Assembly: GCA_000403295.2 (NCBI GenBank)
Contig: KE159609.1
Coordinates: 774,725 to 838,724, forward strand
Direction of reading: 5' to 3'
Source of the DNA: Lachnospiraceae bacterium M18-1
GTDB taxonomy: Bacteria; Bacillota; Clostridia; Lachnospirales; Lachnospiraceae
DNA length: 64,000 nt
Under the pieces are notes generated by a model. That model saw only the letters and a list, made by a program, of their open reading frames with translations. It was not told the DNA's origin and searched no databases. A program made the position numbers and the translations under genes. Positions 1-7,555 of this stretch are shown in pieces; within the stretch, counting starts at the first letter, position 1; each line of letters starts with the position of its first letter.

Positions 1-21
1 GGATGGAGTTATGCGGAAGGT

Positions 22-1419
22 ATGACCAGCTATTTAAAAGCCAACAACATCCGTATTTTTGATTTTTCGACTTTCTCCCAGCCCCTTACGGAACAGGTTC
101 GTGTAAATGCCCAGCGCATTGCAGATGAAAACGGCATCCAGATTGAGTTCATCCGGAAACTCCGGGCGTTCCGAAAAGATGACCGCATCCAGGAGATCAT
201 TCAGAAAACCGGTAAGTCTGAGGGGCTGATTCATATCTTTTCTGCCATGGAACAATGCAATACTTATAAGCCATGGCATGATAAAACAACCGGAAAAACA
301 TTCCTTAAGTTTGACCAAAGCAAATGTCTCCATTATTACTTTTATTTTATAGATAAAGAACTCGGCTTGTGTTATCTCCGGGTTCCCACCTGGGCTCCCT
401 TCCGACTGCAGTTCTACATGAACGGTCATAATCTTCTGGCCCATAAGCTGCAAAAGAAAGGGATCACTTACCGTATGCATGATAACGCCTTCCTTGAAAT
501 CTCAGATGTCGAAACTGCCCAGAAACTATCTGACAGAATCAACCCGGAAGGTCTCCATAAAATCCTGGATGTATTTGCAAAACGCTACTGTCCCATTGCG
601 GAATCGCTCGGTCTCGGCTACACTTGGACAGTCCAACAGATTGAGTGTGCAACCGATATCATGTTCAAACAGGCCTGTGACCTGGAGCCCCTTTATGATG
701 AGATCATCCGGACGGCAATCTTTACGGTAAAGCCGGATAACATCGCTGCATTCCTGGGACAGCGCATTACCTATAACTGTAAGAAAGAAGTCGGTACAAA
801 CTATAACCAGCGTATTCTCGGTACGAGAATCAAACACCATATGGGTGATGTATCAATTAAAATGTATGATAAATTTGGCTGTGTCTTACGGATAGAAAGT
901 ACTTGCAATGACATCGGGACTTTTCGTGTAAAACGGAAAGTGGAACACAGGGACGGCAGTTCCACAGAACAAAAAGCGCCTTTGAAAAAAAGTATTTATA
1001 GCCTGTATCAGTTATTCACAATCATGAAAGCCGCCAACTACCGGTATCTGGAATTCGTATCATCCTTTGATGACCACAGCGGCGGAAAGAAGAATCTTAC
1101 AAAAGCAACAGAGGCTGTTAAGGAGAAAGGCCGTTCCTACCGTGGGCTGAACTTCTTTTCCCCAAAAGATCTGTTGGTACTGGAAGTGATCAGCCGGGGC
1201 GAATACATGACTTTTGGAATGCAGGGAAAGGATATCCGCCGCCATCTGGAGGATATCAGTCCGTCTGCCATGTCGAGAATTTTTAAGCGGCTCCGTCTCC
1301 ATGGGATTATTGAACGGGTTCAAGGAACTTATAAGTATTTTACAACAGCTTACGGCAAAGAGGTCATTGCGGCAGGATTAACCGTTAGAAACCTTGTGCT
1401 TATACCAGCATTGGCATAA
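22..1419 (+). CDS. Unknown 465-aa protein with C-terminal winged-helix domain (left-edge element)
   Basis: I do not recognise a characterised family. The last about 90 residues (from SPKDLLVLEVISRG through SAMSRIFKRLRLHGIIER and a YKYFTTAYGKEV wing) look like a MarR-type winged helix. The middle contains a beta-strand pattern, IKMYDKFG followed by LRIESTCND, which recalls the YDK/LRIE strands of some plasmid and phage replication initiators; this is only a weak resemblance. No HUH, DDE or serine/tyrosine recombinase motif is visible. The frame stays open to the first base of the window, so the true start may lie upstream of the ATG at 22. A heavily folded intergenic element follows 55 nt after the stop. 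Function inferred only as nucleic-acid binding; mobile-element or RNA-partnered roles are both possible. Confidence 0.7.
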   Translation: MTSYLKANNIRIFDFSTFSQPLTEQVRVNAQRIADENGIQIEFIRKLRAFRKDDRIQEIIQKTGKSEGLIHIFSAMEQCNTYKPWHDKTTGKTFLKFDQSKCLHYYFYFIDKELGLCYLRVPTWAPFRLQFYMNGHNLLAHKLQKKGITYRMHDNAFLEISDVETAQKLSDRINPEGLHKILDVFAKRYCPIAESLGLGYTWTVQQIECATDIMFKQACDLEPLYDEIIRTAIFTVKPDNIAAFLGQRITYNCKKEVGTNYNQRILGTRIKHHMGDVSIKMYDKFGCVLRIESTCNDIGTFRVKRKVEHRDGSSTEQKAPLKKSIYSLYQLFTIMKAANYRYLEFVSSFDDHSGGKKNLTKATEAVKEKGRSYRGLNFFSPKDLLVLEVISRGEYMTFGMQGKDIRRHLEDISPSAMSRIFKRLRLHGIIERVQGTYKYFTTAYGKEVIAAGLTVRNLVLIPALA

Positions 1420-1473
1420 GTGTTTTTCTTATGCAGAAATTTTGCCATTTTGCGTCAAAAAATATTTATAAGT

Positions 1474-1684
1474 GGCCTAAAGGAGTCACAAGTCACGCCT
1501 GGTCAGGGTGTGACCTGCAGCCTAAAGGTTACTGTTCACACGGCGTCGTGCACCCCGCTGCACGGCGTCCGGCCAATAAAGTAACATTTGCCATAATATC
1601 CAGCCCCTCGCCGAAGGCGACTTAAAATGGGCTGGATACGGTTACTGGAGCACCCAAAGGGTGTGAACAGTAACGCCTAAAGGA
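1474..1684 (+). ncRNA. Highly structured element with three GCCTAAAGG boxes (candidate ncRNA or transposition/replication end)
   Basis: Three copies of GCCTAAAGG lie at 1475-1483, 1520-1528 and 1675-1683. Between boxes 1 and 2 is a hairpin (GTCAC 1492-1496 with GTGAC 1510-1514, inner CCTG/CAGG). Between boxes 2 and 3 is a perfect 14-bp stem (1528-1541 with 1661-1674). It encloses a CGTGCA/TGCACG hairpin (1547-1552 with 1559-1564), an AGTAAC/GTTACT pairing (1580-1585 with 1641-1646), and a perfect 10-bp stem (1597-1606 with 1629-1638) capped by TCGCC-GAA-GGCGA (1608-1620). No T-run follows, so it is not a simple terminator. Nested perfect helices suggest a selected fold, either RNA or single-stranded DNA. 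Strand is assumed from the upstream gene. It matches no RNA family I can name. Confidence 0.55.
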
Positions 1685-1715
1685 AAAATAAGTGTAAACC
1701 CGAACAGGAAAAGTA

Positions 1716-1744
1716 TTTTCAAATCGCGTATGACATGATACAAT
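1716..1744 (+). promoter_or_regulatory. Putative sigma-A promoter of the helicase-nuclease gene
   Basis: TTTTCA at 1716-1721, 17-bp spacer, TACAAT at 1739-1744 preceded by TGA (an extended -10). It lies 50 nt upstream of the helicase start and just downstream of the structured element, suggesting the helicase has its own promoter. Confidence 0.45.
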
Positions 1745-1793
1745 AATCACAGATTTTTTTACTTATTATGCGGACACTTCGGGAGCGGATGGT

Positions 1794-4700
1794 ATGGACA
1801 GGATCGCCCAGAATATTTTCAAAGCAGTACATGAGGGAAAATGGCTCAGCATAGAATATAAAAACCAGAGAGACCAGATCACAAACTACTGGATCGCGAT
1901 CCACGGGATCAATGTCAGGAAACGCAGTCTCAAGGTAGAAGGCTTTCATCTGATGATGCATACGGTAGAGCAGTACGACTTTATTTATATTGATTCTATC
2001 CTGTCCGCCGCAGTCGTGGAGGCTTCCAGCTGCAGGATCGAAGAGCGGCTTGTGGAGGACATAGAACAGAACCCGGAAAAATATGAACCACTTTTCGGAC
2101 AGGCTGTAAACCTGAAGATCCTCAATTACCTGATCGACTGCAACCGTCTGGACACCCAGCCCTACCAGTGCGAGTATTCCCTGCTTGAACACCTGGACGG
2201 CAGCTCTTTCAAAAATGGAGAATATTCCCTGGACAAGGAGCAGTTCCGGCAGCTGGTCCGGCAGTTCCAGGACGAGAGCACCCGGCCGGAGAAGCATAAA
2301 AGCTGGCAGTACCGCCAGCTGGTCATGAATGAATTGAGTATCCTGGTCAAGGGCCGGAGCAGCCAGAGAGAAGCGCTGTATGTTCTTGCGTACCGGAAGC
2401 TGTATCTGGATGTGAAGCGGCGTGTCCTCCAGCCGGACAGAGAGATTACGATCAGCCGGGAATTTACTGTCAACGGAGAGAAGGAAAGTATCCGGAAATA
2501 TATGGATCCGGCAGATTATGACCTGCTTGCGGAATTTACCCGGCACAGGGAGACGATCAAAGACCGGATCACACATTATCATTCGCTTAAGCAGGGGATC
2601 GATGACCGCCCCTATATCATCGCCCTTGCAAGAGATATCAAGGTGGATCTGAACAAGGAGTATGAAGCGGTCATCAAAAGCCTGGAGGAAGGAAAAGAGA
2701 CTCAGCCCGTTAAAGCTTTTTTCGGAAAGCTGCTGAGCAAACCCCAGCGGAGGAAGGATTACCCGCTGGCGCTTTTGGAACACCGGGCCAATCTGGATCA
2801 GCTTCTTGCGATCCACAATGCTGTGAAATATCCGGTCACCTATGTCCAGGGTCCGCCCGGCACCGGAAAGTCACATACGATCATCAACAGCATCATCACT
2901 GCATTTTTTAATGAAAAAACAGTGCTTCTGGCATCCTACAACAACCACCCCATTGATACGGTGGTGGAAAAACTCCGGTCCATTCCCTACAAACAGGGAG
3001 AAGATATCCCCTTCCCGGTGATCCGCCTGGGAAATACAAACCTTGTAAAGCAGGCGCTTCTCGATATCCGGGAACAGTATGAACGGATCAAAGACAAGCC
3101 GGTTTTTGAGGGAACGCTGGAAAAAAATAAAGACAATAAGATCAACCGCACCAGGAAACTGACAGAGCTTTTGAAAAAATACGAGAATACGTTGGCACTG
3201 CGAGAAAAACAGGAGGCGATCGAGTGCCTGCTCGGCAGCACACAGCATCTGACTTTCCAGACTGACCTGCAGGGAAGGCAATTGGAAGAAATACGCCGGG
3301 AGCTGCAGGAGATCGGCGAGATCACCAATGAACAGGCGCTCTCACTTTTGGATGACGATGAAGCGGAATTTAAAAAATACCTGAATTTCACCGCCATCAA
3401 ATATCTCAAACGTCTGGGGGAACCCAAAAACGGGGATCTGCGTCATATCCTGGAGATGGACGACGAGAACGAGAAGGTAAAAGCATTTCACAGTTATCTG
3501 AATGAGACAGAAAATGTAAAAAAATTCCTGCGCATTTTCCCTGTGGTTGCCACCTCCTGTATCTCGTCCCACCGGATCGGGAGCCCGGAGGCACATTTTG
3601 ACCTGACCATCATAGATGAGGCCAGTCAGTGCAGCACGGCCATGTCCCTGCTTCCTGTCATCCGGGGAAAGAATCTGATGCTGGTGGGAGATCCCCAGCA
3701 GCTGAACCCGGTGATCCTTCTGGACAGTAAGGACAATGAGATCCTTAAGCAGCGTTACCAGATTCCGCAGGAATACGATTATCTGGATAATTCCATTTAC
3801 AAGACATTCCTGGCAAATGACGCTGTCAGCGAGGAAATTCTTTTGCGGCATCACTATCGATGCTGCAGATCGATCATTGAGTTCAACAACATAAAATATT
3901 ACAACAGCAGATTGAAGATCGAGAGCCGGGAGAAGCCGGAACAGCCCCTCGTCTATGTGGATGTCAAAGGCAATGAGACGGAACTGAAAAACGCGGCTCC
4001 CCGGGAGGCAGAGCAGATTGTCCGGTACGTGATGGAAAACCGGGATAAGAAGATCGGGATCATCACGCCTTTCGCCAACCAGAAAGAATGCATCAGCCGG
4101 ATGCTCAAAGACAAGGGGATCCAGGATGTGTCCTGCGGTACGGTCCATGCGTTTCAGGGAGATGAGAAAGATATCATCTTATTTTCCACAGCGGTAACGG
4201 ATCAGATGTCGGAGAAAACCTACGGGTGGCTGAAAAACAACCGGGAGCTGATCAACGTAGCCACTTCCCGGGCGAGAGAAAAACTGGTCCTGTTTTCCAG
4301 TACAAAGAATCTGGAACGCCTCCATGACGAGGCGGAGAAGGACGATATGTACGAGCTGGCCCGGTATGTGAGCAGCAAAGGACTCTGCCGTGTCTCCCCG
4401 GATGAGGTGCACTCCCGTGCTTTGGGCATCAAGCCTTACAGCGCGCAGATCGAGGCGGATTTTCTGGTCAGTCTCAATCATGCCCTTGGAAATATCCTGA
4501 ATAACGGGCGGAAGTGTAAGGTGGAAAATGAAGTAGACGTTTCACAGGTATTCCGTGACGGACACACAGGGGAAGGACTGTTTTATAATGAAAGGTTTGA
4601 TTTTGTAATATATGAAAAGGAATACGGCGGCGGGGAAAAGCCGATCCTGGCTATTGAACTGGACGGAAAAGAACACCAGGATGAATCGCTGGTAAAGCAG

Positions 4701-4829
4701 AGGGACAGGCAGAAGACAGAGGTCTGCAGAACACATGGATTTGAACTGATCCGGGTGGAAAATTCCTACGCCAGACGATACTATTATATCAAAGGGATTT
4801 TGGAGGAGTATTTCAGAAAAATCAGATAA
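1794..4829 (+). CDS. SF1 (UPF1-like) helicase with C-terminal PD-(D/E)XK-like nuclease domain
   Basis: A 1011-aa protein. Residues about 1-80 resemble a WYL/SH3-like module (start of protein through YIDSILSAAVV). The helicase core follows: Walker A GPPGTGKS near residue 353, motif II IIDEASQCS near 605, motif III VGDPQQLNPV near 631, GTVHAFQGDEKDI near 781, and motif VI NVATSRAREKLVL near 820, the order typical of AAA_11/AAA_12 UPF1-type helicases. The C-terminus carries RFDFVIY and AIELDGKEH near 933-955, followed by QRDRQK and LIRVENSYARR, a PD-(D/E)XK pattern like DUF2726 proteins. The start is supported by GGGAG at 1781-1785, 8 nt from ATG. Helicase-nuclease single proteins are frequent in phage defence; the defence role here is inferred from architecture and the accessory setting, not shown. 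Confidence 0.85.
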   Translation: MDRIAQNIFKAVHEGKWLSIEYKNQRDQITNYWIAIHGINVRKRSLKVEGFHLMMHTVEQYDFIYIDSILSAAVVEASSCRIEERLVEDIEQNPEKYEPLFGQAVNLKILNYLIDCNRLDTQPYQCEYSLLEHLDGSSFKNGEYSLDKEQFRQLVRQFQDESTRPEKHKSWQYRQLVMNELSILVKGRSSQREALYVLAYRKLYLDVKRRVLQPDREITISREFTVNGEKESIRKYMDPADYDLLAEFTRHRETIKDRITHYHSLKQGIDDRPYIIALARDIKVDLNKEYEAVIKSLEEGKETQPVKAFFGKLLSKPQRRKDYPLALLEHRANLDQLLAIHNAVKYPVTYVQGPPGTGKSHTIINSIITAFFNEKTVLLASYNNHPIDTVVEKLRSIPYKQGEDIPFPVIRLGNTNLVKQALLDIREQYERIKDKPVFEGTLEKNKDNKINRTRKLTELLKKYENTLALREKQEAIECLLGSTQHLTFQTDLQGRQLEEIRRELQEIGEITNEQALSLLDDDEAEFKKYLNFTAIKYLKRLGEPKNGDLRHILEMDDENEKVKAFHSYLNETENVKKFLRIFPVVATSCISSHRIGSPEAHFDLTIIDEASQCSTAMSLLPVIRGKNLMLVGDPQQLNPVILLDSKDNEILKQRYQIPQEYDYLDNSIYKTFLANDAVSEEILLRHHYRCCRSIIEFNNIKYYNSRLKIESREKPEQPLVYVDVKGNETELKNAAPREAEQIVRYVMENRDKKIGIITPFANQKECISRMLKDKGIQDVSCGTVHAFQGDEKDIILFSTAVTDQMSEKTYGWLKNNRELINVATSRAREKLVLFSSTKNLERLHDEAEKDDMYELARYVSSKGLCRVSPDEVHSRALGIKPYSAQIEADFLVSLNHALGNILNNGRKCKVENEVDVSQVFRDGHTGEGLFYNERFDFVIYEKEYGGGEKPILAIELDGKEHQDESLVKQRDRQKTEVCRTHGFELIRVENSYARRYYYIKGILEEYFRKIR

Positions 4830-4919
4830 AGCATAAAATCAAGACAAAAAGGAATGAGGCGCCTGTAAGCATCATAACTTAAAAAGCAGGACAAAGGGAA
4901 AGGGGAGGGCACAGAACAA

Positions 4920-5141
4920 ATGTTAAACATGTTTCGAAAAAAACAGCCGGTAAAGAAGGAATACGACAGGGCTAACCAGAAGCCTGTCCTGCGCTGCAGT
5001 ATCTGTACGGGAGAGCAGGTGGCAGGCTTTAAAAATATTCATACAGGACAATGGGAAGAGGTGATGCTGATCAAAAATGAGGAGGATCTGGAGACATTTA
5101 AGAGGACGTATGATCTGAAGGAGGTGGCGAAGGAATACTGA
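4920..5141 (+). CDS. Small hypothetical protein (73 aa)
   Basis: A short basic-to-acidic protein with a CSIC pair near residue 27 (RCSICTGEQVAGF) and an acidic C-terminal half ending DLKEVAKEY. I do not recognise a family with assigned function. It has a good GGGGAGG at 4902-4908, 11 nt before the ATG, and a plausible full frame between the helicase gene and the malate dehydrogenase promoter. Its own cysteines are too few for a classical zinc knuckle. Function unknown. Confidence 0.6.
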   Translation: MLNMFRKKQPVKKEYDRANQKPVLRCSICTGEQVAGFKNIHTGQWEEVMLIKNEEDLETFKRTYDLKEVAKEY

Positions 5142-5187
5142 CGAAAAAAACAGGAAAAATTTGTATACTATTTACAGTGAAAAGTGC

Positions 5188-5216
5188 TTGTTAATTTATT
5201 GTCAATGTGTTATTAT
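5188..5216 (+). promoter_or_regulatory. Promoter of the mdh-hdr-flx-frd region with Rex-like operator over -35
   Basis: TTGTTA at 5188-5193, 17-bp spacer, TATTAT at 5211-5216: a close match to the sigma-A consensus. The -35 is embedded in TTGTTAATTTATTGTCAA (5188-5205), which matches the Clostridia Rex operator TTGTTAA-N4-TTAACAA at 12 of 14 informative positions. Rex senses NADH/NAD+ and commonly represses fermentation genes, which suits a malate-fumarate-succinate operon. The Rex assignment is inference. Confidence 0.55.
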
Positions 5217-5298
5217 TATGAAAGCGGTGGCAAAATACGACAGGATTTGCCAGCTGAGTAACTTGTAGTAAAAAACAATAGGTTAAAGGAGAAAAAAC

Positions 5299-6234
5299 AT
5301 GAGCAGCAAAATCACAATCATTGGAGCCGGAAGCGTAGGCTCAACAATTGCGTACACATTGTCTGGAGAGGACATCGCGTCCGAGATCGTCATGATCGAC
5401 ATCAACAAGGAAAAGGTAGAAGGCGAAGTGATGGATATCGAGCAGGGAACATGCTTCAGAGATCCTGTTTCTATTGTTGCGGGCGAGTATGAGGACGCAA
5501 AAGATTCCGATATCGTGATCATTACTTCAGGAATCGCGCGTAAACCAGGACAGACAAGAATTGAGCTGACCCAGACTAACGTTAATATCTTAAAACAGAT
5601 CACACCGGAGATCGTAAAAGCGGCTCCCAAGGCGCTTTATATCATCGTAAGCAATCCGGTTGATATCATGACCTATGTATTTACCAAGATTTCGGGGCTT
5701 CCGGAGAATCAGATCATCGGTTCCGGAACAATTCTGGATTCCGCACGTCTTCGCTGCGGTCTTTCCGAACATTTTAAAGTTGCACAGAGAAATATCCATG
5801 CATATGTATTCGGCGAGCATGGAGATACTTCCTTTATTCCTTGGTCAACGGCAAGGATCGCGGGTGTCAACGTAGACGATTACTATGAGATGATGCCGGG
5901 CTTTGAGAAACTGGATAAAGAAGCAATGCTTACATATGTACAGAAATCCGGCGGCAAGATCATTGCAAATAAGGGAGCTACCTTCTATGCAGTAACAAGG
6001 GGCGTGTGCAGATTATGCAGTATCCTGATGTCTGCTTCCGAATCCGTGACCACTGTATCTTCCATGATGCACGGCGAATACGGCATTGAGGATGTCTGCC
6101 TGAGTACACTTGCACTGGTCGGACCCAAAGGGATCCACAGCAAGATTCCGATGACTCTGACAGAGGAAGAGGTAGAGAAACTCAAGATCAGTGCGGATGC
6201 GCTGAAGTCAGTCATCGCTCAGATTGAATTATAA
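5299..6234 (+). CDS. mdh: Malate dehydrogenase, LDH-like (NAD-dependent)
   Basis: Belongs to the lactate/malate dehydrogenase family: NAD-binding GAGSVGS at residues 9-15, SNPVDI, and the catalytic GEHGDT near residue 172. The specificity loop reads ARKPGQTR with Arg81, where true lactate dehydrogenases carry Gln (AQKPGETR). By the established LDH/MDH specificity rule, Arg favours the dicarboxylate oxaloacetate/malate. The gene heads a run that includes fumarase and fumarate reductase, which independently supports malate dehydrogenase. The start follows AAAGGAG about 8 nt upstream. It would reduce oxaloacetate to malate with NADH, feeding fumarase. Automatic pipelines may label it L-lactate dehydrogenase. 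Confidence 0.85.
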   Translation: MSSKITIIGAGSVGSTIAYTLSGEDIASEIVMIDINKEKVEGEVMDIEQGTCFRDPVSIVAGEYEDAKDSDIVIITSGIARKPGQTRIELTQTNVNILKQITPEIVKAAPKALYIIVSNPVDIMTYVFTKISGLPENQIIGSGTILDSARLRCGLSEHFKVAQRNIHAYVFGEHGDTSFIPWSTARIAGVNVDDYYEMMPGFEKLDKEAMLTYVQKSGGKIIANKGATFYAVTRGVCRLCSILMSASESVTTVSSMMHGEYGIEDVCLSTLALVGPKGIHSKIPMTLTEEEVEKLKISADALKSVIAQIEL

Positions 6235-6239
6235 AGTCA

Positions 6240-6345
6240 AAGACCCCGCAGCAAGCTGACGGGGCATGAAGATTCCAGCGCAGCAGTTTGCGCGTCTGCG
6301 CAGGCAAGCCGTCGGTTTTCCTGAAAAACGGACGGCATATCATAA
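6240..6345 (+). other. Structured intergenic region between mdh and hdrB
   Basis: Contains consecutive hairpins: CCCCGCAGC with GCTGaCGGGG near 6243-6264, TGCGC-gtc-TGCGCA-like pairing near 6290-6302, and GCCGTC...GACGGC (about 6309-6337) with an inner GTTTT/AAAAC stem. No clear T-run, so more likely an mRNA processing or attenuation region that could set different mdh and hdr levels than a full terminator. Confidence 0.4.
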
Positions 6346-6367
6346 AAAAGAAAGGATAGCGAGAACT

Positions 6368-7162
6368 ATGAAGTACAGTTATTATCCGGGATGCACTTTG
6401 AGAACAAAGGCAAAGGATCTGGATGCTTATGCCAGGGCTTCCGCAAAAGCACTGGGATTTGAACTGGAAGAGATTGAAGACTGGCAGTGCTGCGGCGGCG
6501 TCTATCCGCTGGGTACTGACGAGATCGCTACAAAGCTGTCTTCTGTCCGCGCCCTGAATGAGGCAAAGGTAAAAGGACAGAGTCTTGTGACACTGTGTTC
6601 CGCATGCCATCATGTGATCAAGCGTGTCAATGACGACATGAAGAACGTAGAGGACATCCGTACCAGGGCAAACAACTATATGGAGCTTGAAGAGCCTTAT
6701 GCAGGCGAGACAGAGGTCCTTCATTTCTTAGAGGTTCTTCGTGACAGGGTTGGATTCGACGAGCTGAAGAAAAAGGTGACCAATCCTCTGACAGGAAAGA
6801 AGATCGGCGCTTACTATGGATGCCTGCTTCTTCGTCCGAGCAGCCTTTTAGCTTTTGACGATCCAGAGAATCCGAAGATCATCGAGGACTTTATCCGTGC
6901 GATCGGAGCGGAGCCGGTGGTTTACCCGTACCGCAATGAGTGCTGCGGCGGCTACATTTCCCTGAAGGAAAAGGACATGTCCAAAACGATGTGTGAGAAG
7001 ATTATGGACAGCGCGGAAGGGTTCGGCGCGGAGATGCTGATCACGGCCTGCCCGTTATGTCTGTATAATCTGAACAAGAGCAGCGGGAAGCTCCCGGTGG
7101 TTTACTTCACGGAGCTGCTGGCAGAGGCTCTCGGCGTAAAGGAGGAGGTGCAGAAGTCATGA
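6368..7162 (+). CDS. hdrB: Heterodisulfide reductase subunit B-like protein (two CCG domains)
   Basis: HdrB family. Two complete CCG cysteine sets are visible: C9, C41-C42, C77/C80 (CTLR, QCCGG, CSACHH) and C151, C192-C193, C228/C231 (YYGC, ECCGG, CPLC). This is the C-X31-39-CC-X35-36-CXXC spacing that binds the noncubane [4Fe-4S] clusters in methanogen HdrB. An ORF extends upstream to 6266, but the start at 6368 is preferred because AAAGGA lies at 6351-6356 and the conserved YYPGCTL begins immediately. It overlaps hdrC by 4 nt (ATGA). In methanogens the partner disulfide is CoM-S-S-CoB; here no such cofactor is expected, so the acceptor is another thiol/disulfide or the adjacent fumarate reductase (inference). 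Confidence 0.9.
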   Translation: MKYSYYPGCTLRTKAKDLDAYARASAKALGFELEEIEDWQCCGGVYPLGTDEIATKLSSVRALNEAKVKGQSLVTLCSACHHVIKRVNDDMKNVEDIRTRANNYMELEEPYAGETEVLHFLEVLRDRVGFDELKKKVTNPLTGKKIGAYYGCLLLRPSSLLAFDDPENPKIIEDFIRAIGAEPVVYPYRNECCGGYISLKEKDMSKTMCEKIMDSAEGFGAEMLITACPLCLYNLNKSSGKLPVVYFTELLAEALGVKEEVQKS

Positions 7163-7548
7163 GTTCTGAAAAGAAACAGGCCGAACTGATCAAAGAGATC
7201 AGCGGCGTCAATCCGTTGAAATGCATGAAATGCGGTAAATGCTCTGCATCCTGTCCGTCTTATAACGAGATGGATATCAAGCCGCATCAATTTGTATCCT
7301 ATGTGGTCAATGAAGATATTGAAAGCCTGGTAAATTCCAAGTCGCTCTGGAAATGTCTTTCCTGCTTCGCGTGTGTGGAGAGATGTCCCCGCGACGTGAA
7401 GCCGGGAAAACTGATCGACGCGGCAAGACAGGTCGTAGTGCGTCAGAAAGACCAGGATTATCTGTCGCCAAACGAAATTCCGGAATTACTGGACCCGGAA
7501 CTTCCGCAGCAGTTATTAGTCAGTGCATTCAGAAGATATAGGAGGTGA
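7159..7548 (+). CDS. hdrC: Heterodisulfide reductase subunit C-like ferredoxin
   Basis: 129 aa with two classical [4Fe-4S] motifs: CMKCGKCSASCP (C22, C25, C28, C32) and CLSCFACVERCP (C66, C69, C72, C76), followed by a short helical tail, as in HdrC. It carries electrons between HdrA and the HdrB catalytic clusters. ATGA overlap with hdrB shows translational coupling, and hdrA begins 7 nt downstream. Confidence 0.9.
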   Translation: MSSEKKQAELIKEISGVNPLKCMKCGKCSASCPSYNEMDIKPHQFVSYVVNEDIESLVNSKSLWKCLSCFACVERCPRDVKPGKLIDAARQVVVRQKDQDYLSPNEIPELLDPELPQQLLVSAFRRYRR

Positions 7549-7555
7549 GGTCTAA

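Noticed and set aside
1475..1683. Repeats suggesting a CRISPR or tandem-guide array
   Set aside because: Only three 9-nt repeats at unequal spacing (45 and 155 nt) with self-complementary spacers; no cas-type genes.
1719..2816. Long open frame (365 codons) on the - strand opposite the helicase
   Set aside because: It is antisense to a gene with complete helicase motifs, has no recognisable domain and no good RBS; a shadow of the real frame.
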